A stretch of 7,008 bases of DNA from Candidatus Nomurabacteria bacterium (GTDB lineage Bacteria > Patescibacteriota > Minisyncoccia > Phycocordibacterales > UBA918): NCBI GenBank assembly GCA_943359405.1, contig CALRHO010000044.1, positions 1 through 7,008 of the forward strand, written 5' to 3'. Position numbers and translations under genes: made by a program. Position 1 is the stretch's first letter. The number at the start of each line of letters is the position of its first letter. The notes beneath the pieces were generated by a model. It ran no database searches and was not told the origin of the DNA. It worked only from the letters and a program-made list of their open reading frames with translations. Below, piece by piece: positions 1 through 4,440 of the stretch.

Positions 1-46
1 CAATCACCGCAAAGGCGCCGTCTTTTGTCTTTTTCGTAGTTGCCAT
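1..46 (-). CDS. rplU: Probable 50S ribosomal protein bL21, N-terminus only
   Basis: Only the first 15 codons are in the window; they read MATTKKTKDGAFAVI, and the rest lies beyond position 1. Ribosomal protein bL21 begins with a short basic extension followed by an F/YAVI-x-TGGKQY block, and the visible AFAVI fits the start of that block. bL21 binds 23S rRNA in the large subunit and is often followed by rpmA. The ATG is preceded by a promoter-like -10 box ten bases upstream and no Shine-Dalgarno, so the mRNA may be nearly leaderless. The call rests on few residues; another protein with a basic start is possible. Confidence 0.55.
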   Translation of the reverse strand, partial: MATTKKTKDGAFAVI

Positions 47-56
47 AATGTGGGGT

Positions 57-84
57 ATTCTACAAGAAACTACCGTTTTTGCAA
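57..84 (-). promoter_or_regulatory. Promoter of the bL21 gene
   Basis: Read on the minus strand: TTGCAA (79-84), a 16-base spacer and TAGAAT (57-62). Only ten bases separate the -10 box from the ATG at 46, so transcription should start within a few bases of the start codon. No Shine-Dalgarno lies between them. Confidence 0.5.
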
Positions 85-95
85 GCCCAGGGCCA

Positions 96-141
96 CGCTC
101 GCCCCCCCCCTCACGTCTAGGTGGTGATTGGGGGGTGAGCG
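96..141. repeat. Long C/G-tract inverted repeat
   Basis: CGCTC-G-CCCCCC (96-107) pairs with GGGGGG-T-GAGCG (130-141) over 12 positions with one G.U, and TCAC/GTGA can pair inside the loop. It contains a run of nine C (102-110). It sits just upstream of the bL21 -35 box. No T-tract follows on either strand, so it is not a standard terminator; its role is unknown. Confidence 0.5.
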
Positions 142-230
142 AAAGAAGATGGCGATTGTGGCACCGCGGATGTACATTCATGCTTGGTGTCACTATGCGC
201 AAGGTACAGGCACCACCGTCGTCTTGACAG

Positions 231-431
231 GTGAGTACCAACTATGAGAGCAAAGAAATGCCGTGTCCGAATGTCTCGAACCTCACCGTGAACAAGGAGA
301 AGTTTGATGCAAAACCAACTACAAAAGCAACGCGGAAGCGAAGAGCATCCCGTAGCACGCCGCCAGACCCACACCGCCTCTGCGATGATGGCGCGCGCCA
401 ACTGACATCCGCGGACAGCAAGGCGACCTAG
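231..431 (+). CDS. Doubtful small basic protein (66 aa)
   Basis: This hydrophilic reading frame starts at GTG 231 or at ATG 258 and has a Lys/Arg/Thr-rich centre (KATRKRRASR). I recognise no domain. The start has no clear Shine-Dalgarno. In its favour, it is the longest plus-strand frame here, has G/C-biased third positions like the neighbouring genes, and ends 18 bases before a hairpin series with terminator features. Against it, two other short frames overlap it: 149-247 (32 codons, starting MAIVAPRMY) and 307-405. An upstream TGTACA-17-TATGCG (171-199) is only a weak promoter. It may instead be part of a noncoding RNA. Confidence 0.3.
   Translation: MSTNYESKEMPCPNVSNLTVNKEKFDAKPTTKATRKRRASRSTPPDPHRLCDDGARQLTSADSKAT
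307..405 (+). CDS. Alternative very small ORF with a Shine-Dalgarno (32 aa)
   Basis: ATG 307 is preceded by AAGGAG (294-299) with a 7-base gap, the best ribosome-binding site in this region. It encodes a 32-residue polar peptide beginning MQNQLQKQRG with no recognised motif. It lies wholly within the 231-431 frame in another phase, so at most one of the two is likely to be the main product. Codon usage is less G/C-biased at third positions than in the competing frame. Confidence 0.22.
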   Translation: MQNQLQKQRGSEEHPVARRQTHTASAMMARAN

Positions 432-449
432 CGCCCCACAACCTCCTTC

Positions 450-480
450 GGCAACGTGCAACTAGGTTTTGCACGTTGCC
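450..480. repeat. Perfect 12-bp hairpin, 7-base loop
   Basis: GGCAACGTGCAA (450-461) and TTGCACGTTGCC (469-480) are exact reverse complements around the loop CTAGGTT. No T-run follows on either strand. It is the first of four hairpins in a row (450-480, 495-525, 559-579, 580-626). Confidence 0.7.
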
Positions 481-494
481 TCCCCACCCAAGCC

Positions 495-538
495 CACGGA
501 CGAGTCTTCAAGCGAAGACACCGTGCGGCTATTTTTAT
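495..538 (+). terminator. Putative intrinsic terminator (first of two)
   Basis: Outer stem CACGG/CCGTG (495-499 with 521-525) encloses GTCTTC-AAGC-GAAGAC (504-519), and CGGCTATTTTTATTT follows. The T-rich tail is on the plus strand only, so it should stop plus-strand transcripts arriving from 150-480 and not rmuC. The stem has a small internal loop and the tail starts a few bases late, so strength is uncertain. Confidence 0.5.
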
Positions 539-579
539 TTCAGACCACCTCATCGAAAGCCTTCACCCACGGGGAAGGC

Positions 580-636
580 AACCGCAGTGAACTTCCGGCC
601 TCGGCCAAGGATCCCTCACTGCGGTTTTTACTTTTT
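580..636 (+). terminator. Putative intrinsic terminator (second of two)
   Basis: AACCGCAGTGA (580-590) pairs perfectly with TCACTGCGGTT (616-626), followed by TTTACTTTTT. The 25-base loop is long. The plus-strand T-tail shows orientation. A further small hairpin, GCCTTC/GAAGGC (559-564 with 574-579), abuts it. It ends nine bases before the rmuC stop codon of the opposite strand, between convergent transcripts. Confidence 0.6.
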
Positions 637-644
637 ATATACTC

Positions 645-1730
645 CTACTCCTCGTCCCCGCGGGCTGGCTTATCAAGCGCGAGCGCCTCGATACCAGCCG
701 ACTCGCCAGTAATCTTGAGCACATCCTTATCTACCTTTGCCAACTCTTTATACCCCGCGTTGTAGTGATTGATACTCGTCGCGAGCGCGTTACCAAGCTT
801 CTGGTAGTAGTCCTCATACTTGGTGAGGTGAGTACCCAGTTTCTCTACATTTTTGATAATGTCCTTAGCCTTCTCTTCAATCTCCAGTGCCTTGAGGCCC
901 TGCAGCACGGTCTGCAGGTACGCAAGGAACGACGTCGGTGAGACAATAATCACCCGGTACTTCCCCGCCGCCCGCTGGATAAGGTTCTCTTCCCCACCGG
1001 TAATGGTATTGGAAAGCAAGTCGTAGTAGACACCCTCGGACGGAATAAACATAAAGGCAAAGTCCATCGTCTTCTCGCTCGGGCGAATATACTTGGCCGT
1101 TTCGGCAATCCGAAGTTTGAGGTCGTTAATAAATGTCTTCTCGAGAGCAGTTCGTTCGGTAGCGTCTTTAGCTTCAATCAAACGATTATAGTTTTCCAGC
1201 GAAAACTTCGAGTCCACCGGTATCACTTTATCTTTCACAAATACCGCTGCATCAACAATCTCCCCGTTACCAAATCCATACTGCATTTGAAAGGTGCCCG
1301 GCGGTAGCACGTTTTGAAGCACCGTCTCGAGATAGTACTCACCGAGGATACCGCGCTGCTTGGGATTCTTTAGTACATCCTGCAATTGCTTCAATTGTTC
1401 AGCAAAACCAATGACCTGTCGATTGGTCTCCCCGAGGCGCGTGAGTCCTTCAGTTACCTCGCGCACAATCTTGGTTGATTCAGAAAGTTGACTCGAGACC
1501 GTATGTTGAATCGTCCGCCCTTGCTCCCCCAGTCGCGCATCGAGCGTGCGCGCTGTGTCTGAGAGTCGCGCGTCCATCGTACGCGCCAAATCCTGCATGC
1601 TTTGCTGCAGCAGCAAAATACTTTGGCCGTCGGTATCAGTTTTTTCAGGCTGACGGCCAAGGAGGAAGTATGCAAGCACCCCGTTACCAATAACTAGCGC
1701 CACCACCGCTATCATGAAGACAATTTCCAT
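645..1730 (-). CDS. rmuC: DNA recombination protein RmuC homolog
   Basis: A 361-residue RmuC-family protein. In Escherichia coli RmuC limits recombination at inverted repeats and is predicted to be nuclease-like, though its activity is poorly defined. Residues 1-25 form an N-terminal membrane segment (MEIVFMIAVVALVIGNGVLA). A long coiled-coil stretch follows to about 125, then the conserved core: QRGILGEYYLE, the DSKFSLENY block, FMFIPSEGVYYDLL and VIIVSPTSFLAYLQTV. These are hallmark RmuC blocks, and the size is normal for compact genomes. I chose ATG 1730 rather than the upstream frame start at 1763 because the hydrophobic segment begins there and an extended -10 box lies nine bases before it. 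It stands alone on the minus strand, divergent from the small membrane-protein cassette. Family identity is secure; function here is inferred. Confidence 0.95.
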   Translation of the reverse strand: MEIVFMIAVVALVIGNGVLAYFLLGRQPEKTDTDGQSILLLQQSMQDLARTMDARLSDTARTLDARLGEQGRTIQHTVSSQLSESTKIVREVTEGLTRLGETNRQVIGFAEQLKQLQDVLKNPKQRGILGEYYLETVLQNVLPPGTFQMQYGFGNGEIVDAAVFVKDKVIPVDSKFSLENYNRLIEAKDATERTALEKTFINDLKLRIAETAKYIRPSEKTMDFAFMFIPSEGVYYDLLSNTITGGEENLIQRAAGKYRVIIVSPTSFLAYLQTVLQGLKALEIEEKAKDIIKNVEKLGTHLTKYEDYYQKLGNALATSINHYNAGYKELAKVDKDVLKITGESAGIEALALDKPARGDEE

Positions 1731-1739
1731 AGTGTCACC

Positions 1740-1748
1740 AGAATACCA
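1740..1748 (-). promoter_or_regulatory. Extended -10 promoter of rmuC, probably leaderless
   Basis: On the minus strand TG-G-TATTCT (1748 to 1740) is an extended -10 element. The ATG follows after nine bases, so the transcript should begin at or next to the start codon. No -35 match lies at the usual distance, and the usual Shine-Dalgarno position is not inside such a short leader. Confidence 0.45.
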
Positions 1749-1757
1749 CAATGAGGC

Positions 1758-1786
1758 TTGCACCCTATACCAGACCGGGCTATGCT
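1758..1786 (+). promoter_or_regulatory. Promoter of the small membrane-protein cassette
   Basis: TTGCAC (1758-1763), a 17-base spacer and TATGCT (1781-1786). The predicted start near 1793 leaves a leader of about 39 bases containing AGGAGG at 1821-1826, five bases before ATG 1832. It is divergent from, and partly interleaved with, the rmuC promoter region. Confidence 0.55.
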
Positions 1787-1831
1787 CAAATGCAGGGAAC
1801 GCGGTTCCTCAACACCATTTAGGAGGACGAA

Positions 1832-1987
1832 ATGAAAGAACTCATGATGCTGACTATCGGCATGGTGGCGACAGCAATTTCCTTCCTACCGGCAGTGATT
1901 CTGCCGGCGATACAGGCCGATATTGGTGACTTCTTTGCGGTCACCAAATCTCCCAACAATACGAATACGCCCGAGCACCTGCCATGA
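1832..1987 (+). CDS. Small single-span membrane protein (51 aa)
   Basis: A 51-residue protein I do not recognise. Residues 4-28 are strongly hydrophobic (LMMLTIGMVATAISFLPAVI), followed by a short polar tail rich in Asn, Thr and Pro. It has a textbook AGGAGG site five bases before the ATG and its own promoter. The stop codon overlaps the next start as ATGA, so the two should be translationally coupled. The frame is too short for ordinary gene finders, but the promoter, ribosome site, coupling and terminator together support expression. Holin-like, toxin-like or membrane-complex accessory roles are all possible; nothing in the sequence decides between them. Confidence 0.6.
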   Translation: MKELMMLTIGMVATAISFLPAVILPAIQADIGDFFAVTKSPNNTNTPEHLP

Positions 1988-2079
1988 TGGCAGAACTGGC
2001 TGTGATGGTAATACTCATCATTACCACCGGGCTACTGATCGGGTTTATTCGTACGAAATTCCGACCACCAAAAAACTAA
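1984..2079 (+). CDS. Small membrane protein with basic tail (31 aa)
   Basis: A 31-residue protein starting at ATG 1984, which overlaps the previous stop codon by four bases (a second ATG at 1987 is also possible). Residues 3-21 are one hydrophobic helix (LAVMVILIITTGLLIGF) followed by a basic tail, RTKFRPPKN, which predicts the C-terminus in the cytoplasm. No separate ribosome site is obvious, so translation probably depends on the upstream gene. A hairpin terminator begins five bases after the stop. The family is unknown. The pair may form a two-component membrane assembly; this is inference only. Confidence 0.55.
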   Translation: MMAELAVMVILIITTGLLIGFIRTKFRPPKN

Positions 2080-2083
2080 CGTC

Positions 2084-2108
2084 GAGCCCGCCCCCACCCG
2101 GCGGGCTC
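2084..2108 (+). terminator. Terminator of the small membrane-protein cassette
   Basis: GAGCCCGCC (2084-2092) and GGCGGGCTC (2100-2108) form a perfect 9-bp GC-rich stem with a 7-base loop. The tail TGTCGTTATTC has few T residues, so termination may be partial. Confidence 0.6.
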
Positions 2109-2124
2109 TGTCGTTATTCACAAT

Positions 2125-2152
2125 TTGCAGACTGTTTAAGATTGGATATAGT
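2125..2152 (+). promoter_or_regulatory. Promoter upstream of the 28-residue ORF
   Basis: TTGCAG (2125-2130), a 16-base spacer and TATAGT (2147-2152). It lies just after the previous terminator. The predicted transcript begins near 2160 and starts with a small hairpin, CGCAG-GGAG-CTGCG (2162-2175). Confidence 0.45.
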
Positions 2153-2197
2153 ACGGCCAGACGCAGGGAGCTGCGCAGCAACCAACTGGAGTCTGTC

Positions 2198-2284
2198 ATG
2201 CTTGGTCAAATAATTCACCGCATCACCGCATGCCTACGTAAAATAGGAGAAGCAGTCTACATCAAGCTGGGTCGTGGCGATTAG
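2198..2284 (+). CDS. Putative cationic amphipathic peptide (28 aa)
   Basis: ATG 2198 has GGAG (2188-2191) six bases upstream and encodes 28 residues starting MLGQIIHRITACLRKIGEAV. Hydrophobic and basic residues alternate as in an amphipathic helix, with net positive charge. It sits between its own promoter (2125-2152) and a strong hairpin (2305-2361), which suggests a discrete short transcript of about 200 bases. It could equally be a noncoding RNA with an incidental ORF. I recognise no homologous family. Confidence 0.35.
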   Translation: MLGQIIHRITACLRKIGEAVYIKLGRGD

Positions 2285-2304
2285 CCAACACGCAGTTCGA
2301 CCAA

Positions 2305-2361
2305 AAACCCGAGACGACGCAATGTGGTGCTCGCTACACCCCATTGCCTCGCCTCGGGTTT
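2305..2361 (+). terminator. Large compound hairpin before yqeY
   Basis: AAACCCGAG (2305-2313) pairs with CTCGGGTTT (2353-2361), nine perfect pairs. After a 5x5 internal loop, GCAATG/CATTGC and GGTG/CACC (2319-2329 with 2337-2347) continue the stem to a 7-base loop. The tail TTTGTCTG is only moderately T-rich. It most likely ends the 2160 transcript; its elaborate shape also allows a structured small RNA. It overlaps the -35 box of the yqeY promoter. Confidence 0.5.
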
Positions 2362-2393
2362 GTCTGTATCCACAACGTAAACTATGCTACAAT
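2360..2393 (+). promoter_or_regulatory. Promoter of yqeY
   Basis: Two readings share the site: TTGTCT (2360-2365) with a 17-base spacer to TATGCT (2383-2388), or the extended -10 TG-C-TACAAT (2385-2393). The second places the -10 box eight bases before ATG 2402, which would give a leaderless mRNA. No Shine-Dalgarno precedes either ATG. Confidence 0.5.
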
Positions 2394-2401
2394 CTCACCA
2401 T

Positions 2402-2854
2402 ATGTCCATGCACACTACCCTGAAAGAGTCGCTCAAGGAAGCCTTGAAGGCTAAAGATGAAGTACGCTTGCGTACTGTCCGTAGCATGCTCACCGCAATG
2501 ACCAATGAGCTGGTCGCTACTGGCAAGACACCGCAGGACCTCATCGAGGATCAGGGCTTTATTGCTGTGGTAAAGCGGCTCGCCAAGCAGCGCAAGGAGT
2601 CTATCCTGCAGTTTGAGGCAGCGGGTCGTCACGAACTTGCCGACCCCGAAAAGGCCGAGTTGTCCATCCTTGAGACCTACCTCCCGGCAATGATGAGTCA
2701 GGAACACATCCGCCCGATTGCCGAAGCCAAGAAAGCCGAACTCGGTGTCACTGACAAAACCGGTATGGGAAAACTAATTGGTGCTATAACCAAAGAACTC
2801 GCCGGCAAAGCCGATGGTGCTGATGTCAAAGCCGTGGTCGAGACACTTTTTTAA
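2402..2854 (+). CDS. yqeY: GatB/YqeY domain-containing protein
   Basis: A 150-residue YqeY-family protein. The family shares the tail domain of the GatB amidotransferase subunit that contacts tRNA, but its own function is not settled. Visible family features are an N-terminal LKESLKEALKAKDEVRLRTV block, the RLAKQRKESILQFEAAGR segment, AELSILETYLPAMMS, and the C-terminal MGKLIGAITKELAGKADGA motif with a conserved Gly-Lys-Ala-Asp-Gly. Length is normal. ATG 2402 or ATG 2408 is the likely start; the upstream ATG at 2384 overlaps the -10 box and would add an atypical extension. A small gene follows 13 bases after the stop and is probably cotranscribed. Confidence 0.93.
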   Translation: MSMHTTLKESLKEALKAKDEVRLRTVRSMLTAMTNELVATGKTPQDLIEDQGFIAVVKRLAKQRKESILQFEAAGRHELADPEKAELSILETYLPAMMSQEHIRPIAEAKKAELGVTDKTGMGKLIGAITKELAGKADGADVKAVVETLF

Positions 2855-2867
2855 CGACCGCCATGAT

Positions 2868-3104
2868 ATGGGTGAACAATTTGAGCTAAATCTGCATCCT
2901 ACCGATCGGCAACCTACCGAGTCCGACCCTAATGCTGATGTTGACACGCTGTCCCAGCCAGAGCTTCTTAAACTTAAAGCAAGTCTTACAAGCCAAATCC
3001 TACTGGCCAGACGTACCGAACCCAGCGATGTAGCTGAACTACAAACCCGGCTTGAGCGCGTAGAAGATCGCCTAACAGGAATGCAATCCCCAGAGGTCAA
3101 CTGA
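2868..3104 (+). CDS. Small charged protein with predicted coiled coil (78 aa)
   Basis: It begins 13 bases after yqeY stops and is probably in the same transcript. The start at ATG 2868 (MGEQFELNLHPTD) removes an upstream extension that would overlap yqeY; there is no Shine-Dalgarno. Residues 1-28 are polar and Asp/Pro-rich. Residues 29-72 form a probable helical hairpin or coiled coil, with leucines spaced as LLKLKASLTSQILLARR and ELQTRLERVEDRL. I recognise no family. No terminator separates it from the next promoter at 3110. It could be a scaffolding or adaptor protein; this is not shown by the sequence. Confidence 0.65.
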   Translation: MGEQFELNLHPTDRQPTESDPNADVDTLSQPELLKLKASLTSQILLARRTEPSDVAELQTRLERVEDRLTGMQSPEVN

Positions 3105-3109
3105 AGTGA

Positions 3110-3137
3110 TTGACAAAGCGTCTCGTTTTGCTGTAAT
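3110..3137 (+). promoter_or_regulatory. Promoter with inverted repeat in the spacer
   Basis: TTGACA (3110-3115, full consensus), a 16-base spacer and TGTAAT (3132-3137). CAAAGCG (3114-3120) and CGTTTTG (3124-3130) form an imperfect inverted repeat around TCT between the two boxes, in a position where a repressor could sit. Confidence 0.55.
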
Positions 3138-3170
3138 TACAAGCATCAACCCCATGAGCAGGAGGTACGG

Positions 3171-3440
3171 GTGACTTACGACATTAAGGCCCTTGCCGAC
3201 CAAGCAGCCGGGCTGATAAGGCAAGGGTGTACCGCTCCAGATGCGGTAAATAAGTTGTGGCCGACATGCCACCCATTCAACTGGATCGAGTGGGAGAGGA
3301 TAAAAAAAGCTGTGTTGGCCCAGTTGGCACACCGCAGCCACGCGGTGCAGCGCCGTAAATCAAAACAAGGCAGTGAGTCAAAGCAAAAGAGAGCCGAGAA
3401 GCCAGCCAGCCACGACAAACAACTGAGCCTTAGGCTCTAA
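3171..3440 (+). CDS. Hypothetical protein with basic tail (89 aa)
   Basis: The GTG start at 3171 is supported by AGGAGG (3160-3165) five bases upstream and by the promoter at 3110-3137. The protein has a helical N-terminal part (IKALADQAAGLIRQG), a Trp-rich centre (LWPTCHPFNWIEWERIKKAV) and a long Lys/Arg/Ser tail from about residue 55, typical of a disordered or nucleic-acid-binding tail. I recognise no family. A perfect terminator hairpin begins two bases after the stop, so this is a monocistronic unit. Possible roles include a DNA- or RNA-associated accessory protein; that is inferred from charge only. Confidence 0.65.
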   Translation: MTYDIKALADQAAGLIRQGCTAPDAVNKLWPTCHPFNWIEWERIKKAVLAQLAHRSHAVQRRKSKQGSESKQKRAEKPASHDKQLSLRL

Positions 3441-3442
3441 AT

Positions 3443-3475
3443 GGTCCCGGAAATATCAATCCGGGACCTCCTTTG
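3443..3475 (+). terminator. Terminator after the 89-residue ORF
   Basis: GGTCCCGG (3443-3450) and CCGGGACC (3461-3468) form a perfect 8-bp stem with a 10-base loop, followed by the T-rich TCCTTTGTCTTG. A smaller GAGCC-TTA-GGCTC hairpin (3425-3437) lies across the stop codon. Confidence 0.7.
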
Positions 3476-3650
3476 TCTTGAACATAGAGATTCATATTCT
3501 GTACGCAACAAGGCCTTAGAAAAATCATCCTGCCCACGCAGCACAAGAACAATTTTAAAACATTATTTTCTACATCCTCCTCTGAGCCAGGCTCTTAGGT
3601 AGTAAGTTACCAACCCGCTTCTGGCTCCCACCCTGCAACGCCCAGACCGA
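3469..3650. other. AT-rich spacer without a supported gene
   Basis: This stretch is visibly more AT-rich than its surroundings. A possible 7-bp stem GAGCCAG/CTGGCTC (3584-3590 with 3621-3627) encloses GGTA-GTAAGT-TACC (3598-3611 region). An open frame from ATG 3441 to 3602 exists but lacks a ribosome site and has the terminator as its first codons. I see no other signal. Confidence 0.4.
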
Positions 3651-3679
3651 TTGACACACCGTTACTATACGCGTATAAA
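3651..3679 (+). promoter_or_regulatory. Near-consensus promoter with palindromic operator candidate
   Basis: TTGACA (3651-3656), exactly 17 bases, then TATAAA (3674-3679). This is the closest match to a housekeeping sigma promoter in the window. The perfect 12-bp palindrome TATACGCGTATA (3666-3677) covers the spacer end and four bases of the -10 box, a typical place for a repressor dimer. Transcription should start near 3686. Confidence 0.7.
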
Positions 3680-3730
3680 AGTCTTTATGCCGCGCCATTG
3701 GGGGAGCGTGCATACAACGGGGGTTTGTAG

Positions 3731-4090
3731 ATGCAAGCTATAAATTGGGTTGTCTCATTGAGACGAGAAAATGATTGCGTAGTCGTGCGTGGTCCAAGAG
3801 ACCACATGACAGGACTGTTGAAGGAACAAGCAATCCAGCAACTCACCTCTTTCGTCCGTGGAGTGGGCTGGGTGCAGAAACCGCAGACGAAGGACGGCAT
3901 CTCCGAGGTGCGTGTTCGTTACAACGGTATGCCGGCAGAGCCATTCACCCATGTAATTAAGTGGCTCAATAGCAACGACATACACTATATAATTAGTAGT
4001 TGCAAGAAAAAAAATCGACAGCGAAAAGCGCGACCGAGGCCGCGTCTTCTCCCGCGAGTAAACGGAGGCTCTCATGCTTCGCACCAGTGA
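3731..4090 (+). CDS. Hypothetical protein, probable frameshift at an A8 run (119 aa as read)
   Basis: It starts at ATG 3731, with a poor ribosome site (GGGGG, 3719-3723) and a very strong promoter upstream. Residues 1-91 look like a small folded domain (INWVVSLRREND, then VRVRYNGMPAEPFTHVIKWL). I recognise no family. After residue 92 a run of eight A (4007-4014) is followed, in the annotated frame, by an Arg/Pro-rich tail that overlaps the next gene. With one A fewer, the frame continues as IDSEKRDRGRVFSRE with strongly G/C-ending codons and stops at TAA 4059-4061, just before the next ribosome site. That version (109 residues) looks more natural. The cause may be an assembly indel, transcriptional slippage, or the short product may be wrong. 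Confidence 0.6.
   Translation: MQAINWVVSLRRENDCVVVRGPRDHMTGLLKEQAIQQLTSFVRGVGWVQKPQTKDGISEVRVRYNGMPAEPFTHVIKWLNSNDIHYIISSCKKKNRQRKARPRPRLLPRVNGGSHASHQ
4007..4014 (+). other. A8 homopolymer, possible slippage or indel site
   Basis: Eight consecutive A in the coding strand of the 3731 gene. Codon usage shifts from the annotated phase to the +1 phase after it, and the +1 phase ends at 4061 without overlapping the next gene. Confidence 0.5.
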
Positions 4091-4262
4091 CCTAACGGCC
4101 GCCATGGCGTACGTGAAGGCCGGGCAAGAAAAACGCCCTACCGACCTCCGTGCCCTGTGCCAAGAGGCACTGCGACAGGTCCGTGTCCAACCGACACCAC
4201 GAGACGTGGCCTGGCTCAAGAAGCAGGCACTCTCAATCTCACCCACCCGCCAAGCTGCCTAA
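4074..4262 (+). CDS. Hypothetical small helical protein (62 aa)
   Basis: ATG 4074 has GGAGG (4064-4068) five bases upstream, a strong site. The 62-residue protein is mostly helical and rich in Ala, Arg and Gln (LTAAMAYVKAGQEKRPTDLRALCQEALRQV, shown here in pieces: LTAAMAYVKAGQ and LRALCQEALRQV), with a second helix DVAWLKKQALSI. I recognise no family. It is the second gene of the unit driven by the promoter at 3651 and is followed by a strong terminator 30 bases after its stop. Its partner upstream is also unknown, so the pair may act together. Confidence 0.6.
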   Translation: MLRTSDLTAAMAYVKAGQEKRPTDLRALCQEALRQVRVQPTPRDVAWLKKQALSISPTRQAA

Positions 4263-4292
4263 CAGGAGCACGCGCGAGTCGTGAACCAGATA

Positions 4293-4327
4293 CCCGGATG
4301 CGCCAAGCGCATCCGGGGCTCTTTTTT
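4293..4327 (+). terminator. Strong intrinsic terminator of the 3731-4262 unit
   Basis: CCCGGATGCGC (4293-4303) and GCGCATCCGGG (4307-4317) form a perfect 11-bp stem with the 3-base loop CAA, followed by GCTC and six T. This is the best terminator in the window. Confidence 0.88.
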
Positions 4328-4346
4328 GTTCCGAGGCGACGTGTAC

Positions 4347-4383
4347 AAAACCGCCGGGCAGGCACCGCAGGTGCCTGCCCGGC
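4347..4383 (-). terminator. Terminator of the minus-strand redox operon
   Basis: GCCGGGCAGGCACC (4353-4366) and GGTGCCTGCCCGGC (4370-4383) form a perfect 14-bp stem with the loop GCA. On the minus strand GGTTTTG follows (T at 4350-4347). It lies 57 bases beyond the stop of the glutaredoxin-CcdA gene and back to back with the plus-strand terminator, insulating the convergent units. On the plus strand the tail TGTTTCTG could also work weakly. Confidence 0.75.
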
Positions 4384-4440
4384 TGTTTCTGTCACGCCAA
4401 TACTTCGTTGTGATGTCCTTACGTCTATACTTCCAGAACC

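Noticed and set aside
224..248. TTGACA followed by TATGAG as a promoter
   Set aside because: The spacer is only 13 bases, too short for a sigma-70-type promoter.
270..300. TTCGA-containing stretch resembling a tRNA T-loop on the minus strand
   Set aside because: The flanking bases cannot form a 5-bp T-stem and no acceptor or anticodon arm is found.
117..461. 114-codon minus-strand open frame
   Set aside because: Rich in Cys, Trp and Arg with no domain, no ribosome site and no promoter; it spans stable hairpins and looks like a shadow in a GC-rich region.
469..765. 98-codon plus-strand open frame
   Set aside because: It runs through two terminator hairpins and antisense into rmuC; Ser/Pro-rich shadow composition.
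3154..3174. Six-codon ORF MSRRYG whose stop overlaps the GTG start
   Set aside because: Its codons are the Shine-Dalgarno itself; most likely a coincidence of the AGGAGGT sequence.
3441..3602. 53-codon ORF directly after the 89-residue gene (TAAATG)
   Set aside because: No ribosome site, its first codons are the terminator hairpin, and its composition is not gene-like.
3755..4246. 163-codon minus-strand open frame
   Set aside because: It lies opposite two plus-strand ORFs that have a near-consensus promoter, a strong Shine-Dalgarno and a perfect terminator. The frame has no ribosome site and an irregular Cys/Arg/Ser-rich composition.
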